64,000 nt of DNA from Flammeovirgaceae bacterium UBA4465 (GCA_905182375.1 CAJJBF010000005.1:124001-188000); one strand, 5' to 3'; shown: positions 10,101-20,336, counted from the first letter of the stretch. Notes: a model not told the origin generated them from the letters alone. Translations and numbers: made by a program.

Positions 10101-11613
10101 CCACCGCATCATGATATTTATTCAATAGAAGATTTAAAGCAACTTATATCAGATCTTAAAAATTCGAATCCAGCCGCTCGAATCAACGTAAAACTTGTTT
10201 CAGAGGCAGGTGTCGGTACGATTGCAGCAGGCGTTGCCAAAGCCAAGGCCGATGTTATTTTGATCTCAGGGGCTGACTGGAGGTACAGGTGCCAGTCCAA
10301 TCAGCTCTGTAAGACATGCAGGATTACCCTGGGAAATGGGTCTTGCCGAAGCGCATCAAACTCTCGTCCGAAACAATTTGAGAAGTCGGGTTACCCTGCA
10401 AACGGATGGTAAAATCATGACTGGCCGTGATCTCGCCATTGCTACCCTACTGGGTGCGGAAGAATACGGCATCAGTACTGCAGCACTCATTGTTGAAGGC
10501 TGCATCATGATGCGAAAATGTCACCTAAACACTTGTCCTGTGGGCATTGCTACGCAAGATCCGGAACTACGCAAATTATTTACGGGAGATCCAGATCACG
10601 TGGTGAACTTTTTTACTTTGCTGGTCATGGATTTCAGAGAGATCATGGCAGCACTTGGCTTCAGAACGGTGAACGAAATGGTCGGAGAATCACATGTCCT
10701 CAAAATGAGGTCTGATATAGATCATTGGAAAATCAATCGATTGGACTTTACTCCTGTCTTACATTACGAAAAAGCTCCTGGACATGTAGGCACTTATAAA
10801 AAGATAGACCAAAATCATCATCTTGAAGAAGCCTTAGATTGGCAGCTGATAGAGGCCATTGATCAATCTAAATCACCCAAAGATTTGGCCTTTCCGATCC
10901 TCAATACCCATCGATCTGTGGGTACCTTACTGTCAGGACACCTTATCCGCCAAAAGAAGATGATCACCCAACCTGTGAAGATCACTTTTACCGGCAGTGC
11001 AGGTCAGAGTTTCGGTGCTTTTCTTGCCAAAGGACTCGATTTTCACCTTATGGGAGAAGCAAATGATTATGTAGGAAAAGGGTTGTCTGGTGGTATCATA
11101 TCTATCAAGCCTAATGAACATTCAACCCTTACACCGGATGAACACATCATCATAGGTAATGTCACTTTGTATGGTGCAACTTCAGGAGAAATCTATGTCA
11201 ATGGACAGGCGGGAGAACGATTCTGTGTGAGAAACTCTGGTGCCGAAGCCGTCGTTGAAGGCATTGGAGATCATGGATGCGAATACATGACCGGTGGCTT
11301 AGCTATCATTTTGGGTGCCGTCGGTAGTAATTTTGGTGCAGGTATGAGCGGCGGCACAGCCTATGTTTATGACGAAAAAAATAATTTTTCCGAAAACTGT
11401 AATATGGAAATGATAGATATTGATCCCCTAAAGGAGGACGACACCAATTTACTGCATGCAAAATTAAATGAACATATAAAACGAACGGATAGTCCTAAAG
11501 CAATTGAGATTTTAAATCATTGGGATACCGCTTTAAAATATTTCAAGAAAGTAATGCCAATAGAACTCAAACGCGTATTAGCAAATCAGAAAACCTCTAA
11601 AAAAGTAGCCTAA
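7134..11613 (+). CDS. gltB: Glutamate synthase large subunit, with an apparent one-base insertion
   Basis: About 1490 residues in two frames. The start at 7134 ([19 protein letters not shown]) places the nucleophilic Cys of the N-terminal glutaminase domain at residue 15; an ATG at 7101 is possible but sits too close to the promoter. The central and FMN-binding domains follow ([41 protein letters not shown]). At 10278 an extra T after a GAC codon shifts the frame; skipping it restores the block that begins GADGGTGASP and reads on into [17 protein letters not shown]. The 3Fe-4S motif is present ([15 protein letters not shown]), as is the C-terminal beta-helix. The enzyme transfers glutamine amide nitrogen to 2-oxoglutarate. 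It overlaps gltD by TAATG. The rest of the gene is intact, so error or recoding is likelier than real loss. Confidence 0.93.
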
Positions 11614-13058
11614 TGGGAAGTATAGACGGATTCATGAAAATAGGACGGGACCTACCTAAAACCCGAGATCCAAAGGAAAGAGTCAAAGACTACAAGGAGT
11701 TTTATGTTCCGCACAGCGAAGAGCTCACTAAGAAACAGGCCAGTAGGTGCATGGATTGTGGCGTTCCCTTCTGTCATAAAGGCTGCCCGCTGGGAAACAT
11801 CATACCTGATTTTAATGATGCCGTTCATAACGATGATTGGAATCGAGCCACTGATCTCCTTTTGGAGACCAATAACTTTCCTGAATTTACGGGTCGTATT
11901 TGTCCTGCACCCTGTGAAGGCGCTTGTGTATTAGGCATCAATAAGCCCCCTGTCGCCATTGAACATATTGAAAAAAGTATCATCGAGAAAGCTTTTGAAT
12001 CAGGTAAAATTCAGCCCAATCCGCCCATTAAAAGAAAGCTTAGCTCAGTTGCCGTGATTGGATCAGGGCCCGCAGGGTTGGCGGCGGCAGACCAATTAAA
12101 CAAAGCCGGTTATCAAGTGACGGTTTTTGAACGTGATGAAAAAATAGGCGGATTACTTCGTTTTGGTATTCCAGATTTCAAACTAGAAAAATGGGTAGTT
12201 GAAAGAAGAGTAAATCTATTGATGGCAGAAGGAATCTCCTTTAAAACAAATATTGAAGTAGGCGTTGACCTCTCCATTAGCGATCTAAAAAATCAGTTTA
12301 CGGCTGTTTTATTGGCTACCGGAGCTACCATTCCTCGTGATATAGATATCTCGGGTAGAAATCTGAAAGGTATTCATTTTGCCATGGACTTTTTAACTCA
12401 ACAAAACAAACGAGTTTCTGAGCTAGATTTCGACAAAGAAGACCTCTTTGCTACAGATAAAAATGTCATCGTCATTGGTGGTGGTGATACCGGCTCTGAT
12501 TGCATTGGGACCTCGAATAGACAAGGAGCCAAGTCGGTCACACAATTTGAGCTTTTAGATAAGCCAGGAGTTTTCAGAGGCATCCACAATCCATGGCCTG
12601 AATGGCCTTTGGTTTTAAGAACCTCTTCCTCTCATGAGGAAGGTGTTGATAGAACCTGGTCGGTATTAACCAAATCTTTCATTGGAGATGAAAATGGAAA
12701 TATTTCTGGGCTTAAAACGGTAAAAGTAGTTTGGGAAAATGGAAAGTTTAATGAAATTCCCGAAACTGAAAAGATTTATCCTTGTGACCTTGTACTCATC
12801 GCAGTCGGTTTTGTACATACCCAGAAGGAAGGATTGCTAGATCAATTGAATATCAATCTTGATGAAAGAGGAAATGTTAAGGCTCAAAACTATAAAACTA
12901 ATGTAGATAAAGTATTCACGGCTGGCGACATGAGAAGAGGTCAGTCATTGGTCGTGTGGGCTATCCAAGAAGGCAGAGAAGCCGCCAGAGCTTTAGACCA
13001 GAGTTTATCTGGAAAGAGCTCCCTTGCGTCTAAGGAGCGATCTAGTTATGAGCTTTAA
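11613..13058 (+). CDS. gltD: Glutamate synthase small subunit
   Basis: The 481-residue protein is of usual length. Its N-terminal part carries the cysteine clusters CMDCGVPFCHKGCPLGN and CPAPCEGACVLG, which bind the two 4Fe-4S clusters. Next comes a FAD-binding Rossmann motif (VIGSGPAGLAAAD) and an NADPH-binding motif (VIGGGDTGSDCIG); a second FAD contact, VFTAGDMRRGQSLVVWAI, is near the C-terminus. GltD feeds electrons from NAD(P)H to GltB for glutamate formation. The ATG overlaps the gltB stop (TAATG), which implies translational coupling. Its last four bases overlap a convergent small gene. Confidence 0.97.
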   Translation: MGSIDGFMKIGRDLPKTRDPKERVKDYKEFYVPHSEELTKKQASRCMDCGVPFCHKGCPLGNIIPDFNDAVHNDDWNRATDLLLETNNFPEFTGRICPAPCEGACVLGINKPPVAIEHIEKSIIEKAFESGKIQPNPPIKRKLSSVAVIGSGPAGLAAADQLNKAGYQVTVFERDEKIGGLLRFGIPDFKLEKWVVERRVNLLMAEGISFKTNIEVGVDLSISDLKNQFTAVLLATGATIPRDIDISGRNLKGIHFAMDFLTQQNKRVSELDFDKEDLFATDKNVIVIGGGDTGSDCIGTSNRQGAKSVTQFELLDKPGVFRGIHNPWPEWPLVLRTSSSHEEGVDRTWSVLTKSFIGDENGNISGLKTVKVVWENGKFNEIPETEKIYPCDLVLIAVGFVHTQKEGLLDQLNINLDERGNVKAQNYKTNVDKVFTAGDMRRGQSLVVWAIQEGREAARALDQSLSGKSSLASKERSSYEL

Positions 13059-13258
13059 AGCATCCTGATTTCTAAATCGTCGCCCTTACCAAAACCTATA
13101 AGTTGACTCATCTTGTAGGTTTCTAAGGTAAATAGGTCTTTAAGTAGGAATTCATCCTTGTCTAGGATGCTTATTAGCTCAAATTCAAAAAGCTCACCGT
13201 AATTGATCAAACGGTAGCACTCCCCTACGCGTAAACTGCTAAATGCCAATCCTCTCAT
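13055..13258 (-). CDS. Small conserved-looking protein of unknown function
   Basis: A 67-residue reading frame starts at ATG 13258 (MRGLAFSSLRVGECYRLINYGE). A TTG at 13270 is a less likely start. The sequence is mixed alpha/beta with charged residues (FELISILDKDEFLLKDL, then YKMSQLIGFGKGDDLEI), has no signal peptide or membrane segment, and looks like a small soluble beta-barrel-like domain. It converges on gltD with a 4-bp overlap. I do not recognise a named family. Normal composition and a coherent hydrophobic pattern suggest a real gene. Confidence 0.6.
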   Translation of the reverse strand: MRGLAFSSLRVGECYRLINYGELFEFELISILDKDEFLLKDLFTLETYKMSQLIGFGKGDDLEIRML

Positions 13259-13358
13259 AATCAATAACAAATTTAGACCAATACCGGCAGATTAAGACAG
13301 CGTAGTGCTTCAATTAAATAGCTATTGGGTATAAACAGCATCATGAAAGATCCGCTTC

Positions 13359-13400
13359 AAAAAAAAACCGGACATAACTATGACCGGCCTATACTTTTTT
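13359..13400. terminator. Hairpin terminator, possibly bidirectional
   Basis: CCGGACAT and ATGACCGG (13368-13387) form an 8-bp stem with one mismatch. On the minus strand it is followed by nine T residues, suiting the end of the basic-protein gene at 13443. On the plus strand a six-T run follows about 8 bases later. Confidence 0.65.
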
Positions 13401-13442
13401 AAGCGCTCAACATTTCAAACAAACTTGATTTGTCAAAAATGA

Positions 13443-13730
13443 TTATTCTGCAGATTTCTTTGCTTTCGGTGCCTTTGCTTTTGCGGGCTTCCCCGTCTTG
13501 ACACCCTTTTCAGCTTTAGCCGCTACCGTTTTCTCTACTTTCTCCGCTTTTACTACTTTCTCTACTTTTACTGCGGGCTCAGCCTTCTTGGCATCAAACT
13601 CTTTTTTGATAGCATCTACATCCACATTCTTGATGACAGGGACAAACGAAAGACGTTGTATCGTAGCCACACGATTTTTTGCGACATTTTTGTTTTTACG
13701 TCCTTTTCTTTCTAATCTAGTTACAGCCAT
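13443..13730 (-). CDS. Small Lys/Ala-rich basic protein, function unknown
   Basis: The 95-residue product has a basic N-terminal segment (MAVTRLERKGRKNKNVAKNR), a short middle region (VPVIKNVDVDAIKKEFDAKK) and a tail made of repeated VEK/AEK/AKA units ending GKPAKAKAPKAKKSAE. The tail resembles bacterial histone H1-like proteins in composition. DNA or RNA binding is therefore possible, but this is composition, not homology. The gene diverges from hisS across a 68-bp gap and has its own terminator downstream. The N-terminal block looks conserved rather than random, so I treat it as a real gene. Confidence 0.65.
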   Translation of the reverse strand: MAVTRLERKGRKNKNVAKNRVATIQRLSFVPVIKNVDVDAIKKEFDAKKAEPAVKVEKVVKAEKVEKTVAAKAEKGVKTGKPAKAKAPKAKKSAE

Positions 13731-13798
13731 TTTGTTTTATTTGTTAATTACAAGGTGCGAAATTAGAGGATTTCTTAGATTTGTCAAAAATATTTTAA

Positions 13799-15161
13799 GT
13801 GGAAAAACTTTCTATCCCCAAAGGAACTCGTGATTTCGGCCAAATTGAATCATTTCGCCGCAAATACATCATTGAAAAAATTCAAAGTAATTTTATTAAG
13901 TACGGATTTGCACCGATCGAAACGCCAACAATGGAACATTTATCTGTACTTACAGGAAAATATGGCGACGAAGGAGACCAACTTATTTTTAAAGTGCTTA
14001 ATTCTGGAGACTTTTTAAAAAAGACCGATTCCGATGATTATGACTGCACCCAAAACACTTTTACCTAAAATAGCTGAAAAAGGTCTTCGGTATGATTTAA
14101 CGGTTCCCTTTGCTCGACATGTAGTGATGAATCAGCACAACATTACTTTCCCCTTTAAAAGATATCAGATACAGCCTGTATGGAGGGCTGATCGACCCCA
14201 GCGAGGTAGGTACAGAGAGTTTTACCAATGTGATGCAGATATTATAGGTACCCGATCTAGTTGGAATGAAATAGAACTGACCTTGTTGATTCATGATGTC
14301 TTCAAATCTTTAAATTTTGACGGTTTTGAAGTAAAAATCAATCACAGAGAAGTTTTGTTCGCAATGGCAGCTGCCGCTGATCTAAAAGGAAAAGAAATTC
14401 CTTTTTGTGTGGCGTTAGACAAAATAGATAAAATAGGTACCGAAAAAGTACTCCATGAGATCAGTCTACTTCAAGGTAACGTGGAAATGGTTTCAAAATA
14501 TCTTGAAATCATTGCGGCTGCTGTTGATCAATCCCTCAAAATTGAGAAATTGGTTAAGCTCACAGGTGCCTCAAATAAAGGTTTTGAAGAATTAACTGCA
14601 TTTTTTAAGACTTTAGATGAACTCACCGATCGGAAGTTTAATATTTCTCTTGACTTTTCCTTGGCACGAGGCCTTTCCTATTATACTGGGATGATTTATG
14701 AGGTAAAACCAACAGAAGTTAACATTGGAAGTATTTGTGGGGGTGGGCGCTATGATAACTTGACAGGCATGTTTGGCCTTAAAGGCGTATCAGGCATTGG
14801 CATTTCATTTGGATTAGATCGCATCTACGATGTCTTGGCCGAATCCAATTTATTTCCCGAAACAGCTAAAGGGGGTCCAAAAGTACTGATTACCCATCTC
14901 GATGCCTCCGCCTTCAAGCATGGCATTAAAATCCTCGAACAAATAAGAAAGGCGGGTATTGCGGCTGATCTTTTTCCCGATTCGGTCAAAATTCAAAAGC
15001 AAATGAATTATGCCAATAAATTGGCGATTCCCTACGTTATTACTATTGGATCAGACGAAATCTCACAAGCACACTATCCATTAAAAAATATGAGCACCGG
15101 AAAGGTCTTAACATCTTCTGTTGAAGAAATCATTGAAAACTTGAAAACAGATAACCTTTGA
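13799..15161 (+). CDS. hisS: Histidyl-tRNA synthetase, with an apparent one-base insertion
   Basis: Two frames give one class II synthetase of about 453 residues. The likely start is GTG 13799 ([13 protein letters not shown], the conserved N-terminus), and motif 1 includes [19 protein letters not shown]. At 14045 an extra T after a GAC codon shifts the frame; skipping it gives [19 protein letters not shown]. The rest is complete: [12 protein letters not shown], motif 2 [13 protein letters not shown], the histidine-binding [14 protein letters not shown], motif 3 [11 protein letters not shown] and the anticodon-binding domain. The enzyme charges tRNA-His and is normally essential and single copy, so this break is unlikely to be a true knockout. 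The 3' end overlaps the next gene by 4 bp. Confidence 0.93.
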
Positions 15162-16831
15162 TTAAAAAGATCATCATATTTTCTTTCAAACTTATTGTTT
15201 TAAGAATTACCATTTTTGTTGTCTTGATTCTTCCTTTTATAGCAGTAGCACAGATAAGTCAAGATGCCTCTTTTTCTGTTGCATATCAACGCGGATGTGC
15301 CCCCTTCACGGTAAACATTCAAGAGCTTATTGATTATGGTGATGAGGTCCCTCGGAATTATATTTACGAAGCCAATCTAGGCACAGTGACCTCAGTAGAT
15401 ACCTTTTATACCTACGAAGAGCCCGGAGATTATCTTATTTATCAAATAATTAGTGAGGGAGATGACAGAGAAGATTCCTTATGGATCCAAGTTTCTGATC
15501 CGGTAAGTCCTGAATTTAGTTATTTTTACTGCGACCGTCAACATCTCTCCATTGAGATTTTAGACGATTATTATGATAGTTATCGAGTATACACTTCTAC
15601 AGACACGTTCATGCATTCAAAAGAAGAAGCCAATCCCTTTACCATAGAAGTCCCTGAAGTAGACAGCATCGATTTAATCATAGAAGGTTTTTATGACGGA
15701 GGGCAACCTAACTGCGGCAGTTCACCTGTTCAGAGCGTTCTCATGCTTGAGTTGACCAACTATTCGACTGTGGATTCCGCCTACGTGAAATATGTATGTC
15801 AAAATGAAGTCTCACTCCAAATATATTATGAAGCAGATTCAACAACTTATTACAATATTGAATATCAATCAACACCCGATGTATTTACGCCCATCTATGA
15901 CGGCTTATTGGACTCTAATTCCTTATTTTTCCCATCCCTGCCCTTTGATGCATCCCTCTCTTCATTATGCTTTCGGATCAATGCTCTTTCGCTATGCAAT
16001 GATGAGAATATAGTATTAGGTGATTCCTTGTGTTTGGACATTAACAGTGACACTACTGCATTTAATTACGCCTACGCTACCTATGATTCAGAAAACCATA
16101 TTGCCTTGCATTTTAGTGAAAACAACAATGGTTTATTTCATGCCGTAAAATATGTAAATGACGTTTTGTTCGATACTTTATTCAACATACAGCCTGGGTA
16201 CATTGACCCTAGCGTATATCCTATCCGGAAATACAGTTATGAGCTCCTTTTCACTCCTTCGTGTGATGCTAGCATACAAACAATCAAGATTACGCCTACC
16301 TATCTAGAATTATCAGACTATTACACCAATGCTTATACCTCTGAATATTTTGATGGTACGTATAAATTGGGGCAAACTCTGGATTACCAATTGATCAATT
16401 CAGATCAAACAGAAAGTATCGCCCAGCCCGTTGTGTTGACCCAACTCAATACCATCAACATCACACACGACTTGGGGACCCATCAAAAAATCTGGGCTGA
16501 AGGAACCAATGCAGCAGGTATTACCTTAAGGTCTAATGCAGTGAAGATAAAGTTTAACCCGGTAATATATGTGCCCGAAGCTTTTTCCCCCAATGGCAAT
16601 GGCATCAATGAAACGTTAAAGTTTTATGGTCTTCCTACGGATCAATTCACTTTCAAAGTATTCAATCTTGCTGGAAAAGAAATTTTTATTACTGAACAGA
16701 AAGATGATTTTTGGGATGGGCGTCAACAAAATGGCGATATTGTCAAGGGCTCTTATGTCTACCAAGTCAATTATTATACCGAAGAAAATGAATTATTAAG
16801 GCAACAGGGCAGTTTCGTTCTTATTAAATAA
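15158..16831 (+). CDS. Type IX-secreted surface protein with PKD-like and gliding-associated C-terminal (CHU_C) domains
   Basis: This 557-residue protein starts with a hydrophobic signal (FVVLILPFIAVAQ). A PKD/immunoglobulin-like domain follows (FSVAYQRGCAPFTVNIQ, then the TFYTYEEPGDYLIYQ strand). The middle is Asp/Tyr/Ser-rich with few recognisable motifs. The C-terminal 90 residues (VPEAFSPNGNGINETLKF, FKVFNLAGKEIF, WDGRQQNGDIVKGSYVYQV) form a CHU_C, type B sorting domain that directs export by the Bacteroidota type IX system and cell-surface attachment or release. The probable TTG start overlaps the hisS stop, suggesting coupling. Cargo function is unknown; adhesion or matrix roles are common in the family. 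Confidence 0.85.
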   Translation: MIKKIIIFSFKLIVLRITIFVVLILPFIAVAQISQDASFSVAYQRGCAPFTVNIQELIDYGDEVPRNYIYEANLGTVTSVDTFYTYEEPGDYLIYQIISEGDDREDSLWIQVSDPVSPEFSYFYCDRQHLSIEILDDYYDSYRVYTSTDTFMHSKEEANPFTIEVPEVDSIDLIIEGFYDGGQPNCGSSPVQSVLMLELTNYSTVDSAYVKYVCQNEVSLQIYYEADSTTYYNIEYQSTPDVFTPIYDGLLDSNSLFFPSLPFDASLSSLCFRINALSLCNDENIVLGDSLCLDINSDTTAFNYAYATYDSENHIALHFSENNNGLFHAVKYVNDVLFDTLFNIQPGYIDPSVYPIRKYSYELLFTPSCDASIQTIKITPTYLELSDYYTNAYTSEYFDGTYKLGQTLDYQLINSDQTESIAQPVVLTQLNTINITHDLGTHQKIWAEGTNAAGITLRSNAVKIKFNPVIYVPEAFSPNGNGINETLKFYGLPTDQFTFKVFNLAGKEIFITEQKDDFWDGRQQNGDIVKGSYVYQVNYYTEENELLRQQGSFVLIK

Positions 16832-16846
16832 CAAAAGATCAATAAT

Positions 16847-17179
16847 ATGCTAGATATGATGAAAATGATGGGCAAAGTCAAAGAAGTCCAAGAAAAAATG
16901 AAAATTGCCAAAGAAGAACTGGATAATCTTTTTGTAGAAAGTGATTCGGGTGCAGGCTTGGTGACCGCTAGATTCAATGGGAACAAAGAACTCTTGGAAC
17001 TAAAAATAGATGACTCACTTTATGGAAAAGAAGATAAAGAACTTCAAAAAGACCTCATCATAGCCGCTGTAAATAAAGGCATTAAAGCCGCAGAGGACAA
17101 GAGTAAGGAACATTTACAAAAAGCCACGCAAGGTATGCTTCCAAATATTCCAGGAATGGATCTAAACAGCATGATGTAA
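16847..17179 (+). CDS. ybaB: Nucleoid-associated protein YbaB/EbfC
   Basis: The 110-residue product has family size and pattern: an N-terminal helix (MLDMMKMMGKVKEVQEKMK), the central strand SGAGLVTARFNGNKELLELKID and a C-terminal helix ending MLPNIPGMDLNSMM. YbaB/EbfC dimers bind DNA with low sequence specificity and help organise the nucleoid. In many bacteria it lies beside dnaX and recR, but here it sits between a type IX cargo gene and a glycosyltransferase. It overlaps the glycosyltransferase start (TAATG). Confidence 0.92.
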   Translation: MLDMMKMMGKVKEVQEKMKIAKEELDNLFVESDSGAGLVTARFNGNKELLELKIDDSLYGKEDKELQKDLIIAAVNKGIKAAEDKSKEHLQKATQGMLPNIPGMDLNSMM

Positions 17180-18183
17180 TGTCTGTCACTGCGATTGTCA
17201 TTTTAAATTATAATGGAATTGATTTTCTAAAAAAATACTTAGGTATCTTGATTAAAACCTCTGGTAATTATGAAATTATCGTAGCCGACAATGGATCAAC
17301 AGATTCCTCATTAGATTGGTTGAAAAAAAATCATTCGGAAATTAGAGCAATCGTATTAAAAGAAAACAATGGATATGCTGGTGGTTATAATTTAGCCCTC
17401 AAAGAGGTAGCCGCTGACTATTACGCCCTCATCAATTCTGATGTTGAAACGACGTTAAATTGGTTAGATCCCTTGGTTGATTTCTTGGAAGAACATCCCG
17501 ATTATAGTGCGGTTCAGCCAAAAATTTTGGATCAGAATGATCCTTCCAAGTTTGAACATGCCGGGGCAGCCGGTGGTCAACTCGATGCTTGGGGCTACCC
17601 CTTCTGCAGAGGCCGAATTTTTGATACTATTGAAAATGACCGAGGTCAGTATGATGATGCCATTGATGTGTTTTGGACCTCTGGGGCCTGTATGGTCATA
17701 AGAGCTGAGGACTTCAATGATATAGGCGGATTTGATGCTGACTTTTTTGCACACATGGAAGAAATCGATCTTTGTTGGAGATTGGCAATGAAAGGGAAAA
17801 AATTCAGGTACAGCCCAAAAAGTACCGTGCACCATGTAGGTGGAGGCACCCTAGCCGCATCTCATCCTCAAAAAACCTATCTAAATTTCAGGAATGGTCT
17901 GGTCATGCTTCTAAAAAACCTACCCAAAAAACAGCTTATCAAAATTCCTTTAAGAATGATTTTCGACTTGGCTGCAGCTTTTTTGTTTTGGAAACACCAA
18001 GGATTTGGTCACTTCAAAGCCGTATGTAAGGCGGAATTAGATTTTATTTTGAACCTAAGAAAATATTGGAGAAACAGAAGTCAACATGCTCATCCAAAAA
18101 TAAGCCTTGAACATCCCGTAGAAAGTGTCGCGCTACAATACTTCTTATTTAATAAAAAGACTTACAAAGAGCTAAATCAATAA
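17179..18183 (+). CDS. Family 2 glycosyltransferase, rhamnosyltransferase-like
   Basis: The 334-residue protein has the GT-A nucleotide-sugar fold at its N-terminus: AIVILNYNGIDFLKKYL, IIVADNGSTDSS, NNGYAGGYNLAL and the metal-binding INSDVE. The acceptor region contains FWTSGACMVIRAEDFNDIGGFDADFFAHMEEIDLCWR, typical of WbbL/RfbF-like rhamnosyltransferases. An amphipathic C-terminal part (IPLRMIFDLAAAFLFW) may touch the membrane. It probably adds one sugar in cell-envelope polysaccharide synthesis from the cytoplasmic side. Donor and acceptor are unknown; no other envelope-polysaccharide genes adjoin it. Confidence 0.88.
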   Translation: MSVTAIVILNYNGIDFLKKYLGILIKTSGNYEIIVADNGSTDSSLDWLKKNHSEIRAIVLKENNGYAGGYNLALKEVAADYYALINSDVETTLNWLDPLVDFLEEHPDYSAVQPKILDQNDPSKFEHAGAAGGQLDAWGYPFCRGRIFDTIENDRGQYDDAIDVFWTSGACMVIRAEDFNDIGGFDADFFAHMEEIDLCWRLAMKGKKFRYSPKSTVHHVGGGTLAASHPQKTYLNFRNGLVMLLKNLPKKQLIKIPLRMIFDLAAAFLFWKHQGFGHFKAVCKAELDFILNLRKYWRNRSQHAHPKISLEHPVESVALQYFLFNKKTYKELNQ

Positions 18184-18386
18184 TACCAAAGGGTATTCTC
18201 TCTTCTTCTGTAAAGTTTCTTAAAACTCATCCAAAAGGCAATCGCTAAATAAAGGATTACGGGCGATCCAAAAGTTAAAAAAGAGGCATAAATAAAAGAT
18301 AAGCGGATACTTGAAGTTGGTATTTTGAAACACTCCCCTACCGCATGACACACCCCAAAAGCATACTTTTCAATAAAATATTGCAT
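18177..18386 (-). CDS. Small PspC-domain membrane protein
   Basis: The 69-residue product shows the PspC pattern: YFIEKYAFGVCHAVGECFKIPTSSIRLSFIYASFLT, then one membrane span (FGSPVILYLAIAFWMSF) and a basic tail (KKLYRRRENT). Stand-alone PspC proteins of this size are widespread in Bacteroidota and are linked to envelope stress by the phage-shock paradigm. No pspA or regulator is adjacent. It overlaps the convergent glycosyltransferase by 7 bp. Confidence 0.85.
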   Translation of the reverse strand: MQYFIEKYAFGVCHAVGECFKIPTSSIRLSFIYASFLTFGSPVILYLAIAFWMSFKKLYRRRENTLWYY

Positions 18387-18522
18387 ATTACCTGAATATA
18401 AAACAAAACAAAGATAAATATTAACATCTTTTTATATCAACAGATTGGACTATTTTATAAATTTGAGGGTAATATTGTAAGCATATTAAGAAAAAATTAA
18501 ATTTAGACAGTCTCAATAAACG

Positions 18523-20318
18523 ATGAACAAAATGAAAAATTTAAACCTCATAGCGGCCACCATTATCGCGGCCTCTCTATTTAGTGGTTGTGCGCTTAAG
18601 AAAATGGTGAATCTTGCCGAAAAGCAGGATTTAGAGGTTAGCCCTGATCCATTGGAACTTCATGGCAACCAAGTTGCCTTTGATCTTTCTGCCGTGTTAC
18701 CTCCCAAAAATGCTTCCGACTGGAAAAGTTTATACGCTCAACACAACCTATCAGTATGGTGATAAAGAGATAGAGGTGGGTAGCATTGAGTTCAGTGCCG
18801 AAGATTATCCTCAGAGTAGTTCAACGGCTTCTCGTGTCAGCCGCACCTTTTCTATGCCCTATAATGCATCTCTGAATCCAGGTAGCTTAGTGATTCAAGG
18901 CGAAGCTAAGAATCCAAAAAACGGAAAGGCCCTTACCACAGCGAAAATGGAAATAGCTGTAGGTATTATTACTACATCTAGAGCTGTTCAAAATGATTAT
19001 GCAACCAATTATGCAGATCATGGTTACAATGATCAAGAGGAATTGATTCCCACTAATATCAATTTTTATTTTCCTCAAGGAAGTTCCTATTTGTCGCAAT
19101 ATTTAGCTACCGACGGAGAGAGCAATAAAGCAAAAAAATCAAATCTATCCGCGTTCATTGCCGATAAGAATGTAACACGCACCGTGACGATCACTGGTAC
19201 GCACTCTCCTGAAGGTTCAGAAACCATCAATGGTGATCTGTCCAAAAACAGAGCGGAAGCAATAGAAAAATATTACCGCAGCCAAATGAGTAAATATGAT
19301 TATACTGGAACGGCTGCTGAAATTAAATTTATCCTCAAGCCTGTCGTTCAAGACTGGACCGCCTTCAAAGTAGCCTTGAGAGCTTCGGAAATCAGTGAAG
19401 ATTCCAAGAAATCATTTTTAAACATTATCAATGGTTCAGGTTCTTTTGAAGACAAAGAAAAGGCCATGAGAAAAATATCCCGCTTACAAATCGGTGTTCG
19501 ACAAAGTTTATCCATCCTTGAGGACTGCTCAAACTGAAATTCTCACAGTTAAAGAGAAAAAGTCACCTGCTGAAATTTCTTTATTAGCCAAGCACATCGT
19601 AAACGGAGATACAACGAGCGAGGTTCTCTCCAATGAGGAATTTTTGTATGCAGCTACTCTTACCCCAAGTCTGAAAGAAAAAGAAAGAATTTACATCGCC
19701 GCCTCGAAAAAAGAAGGAAGTTGGGTCGCTCACAACAATCTAGCTTCGGTCTACTTGCAAATGGCGGTACAAAATGGAGACGATATGGCCGAAAACATTC
19801 AAGATGCACTGACCCAATTAGACATTGCGTCCAACAAAGCTGACCATGTCGAAGTCCATGCTAACAGAGGGACCGCCCTCATGATGCAAGCATCTTATCA
19901 GGAGTCTTTTGAAGCCCTATCATCAGCGGTTTCAGGTGCAACGGGTGATCTCAAAGAGGCTCTAAATGCTTCTATCGGTTCCATTCATATTAGAATGGGG
20001 GATTATGAAAAAGCCAGTGCGGCTTTAGCTGCAGCAGACAATAGTGAAGTTGCAAACTTCAACCGAGGTCTAGCACATCTTTTAGGAGATAATTTCGATG
20101 GCGCAAATCGTGAATTTAACAAAATAAATAATAGCTCTTCACTGTCAGCACATGCCGCATACTACTTAGCGGTCACCGCAGCAAGAAGCAACAATGAGAG
20201 TGATATCATGCCGAATCTCAAAGCAGCCGTGTCTATAGATGTTGCTTTAAAAGAGAAAGCCTTAAATGATCTAGAATTTTCAAATTATGCAGATGCGGTA
20301 GCAGAGGCGATTAGATAA
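18523..20318 (+). CDS. OmpA/TPR-type outer-membrane lipoprotein, two frame breaks
   Basis: Three overlapping frames join into one protein of about 598 residues. The start MNKMKNLNLIAATIIAA ends in the lipobox LFSGC. The middle has a beta-rich domain, then an OmpA-like peptidoglycan-binding segment (GTHSPEGSETINGDLSKNRAEAIEKYYR). The C-terminal third is helical and TPR-like (AHNNLASVYLQMA, VEVHANRGTALMMQASY, AHAAYYLAVTAARSN). The first break is explained by an extra T at 18721 after a GAC codon (or one base fewer in the A-run just before), the second by an extra base at about 19493-19496. It probably links the outer membrane to peptidoglycan. Its strong terminator follows directly. Confidence 0.75.
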
Positions 20319-20336
20319 TTCTTAAATTAAAAAAAA

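Noticed and set aside
10278..10278. Programmed +1 frameshifting in gltB as in prfB
   Set aside because: There is no slippery CTT-TGA context, slow codon or internal Shine-Dalgarno-like signal; insertion or error fits better.
17464..17835. 123-codon open frame on the minus strand opposite the glycosyltransferase
   Set aside because: Shadow of the conserved GT2 catalytic region; no motifs of its own.
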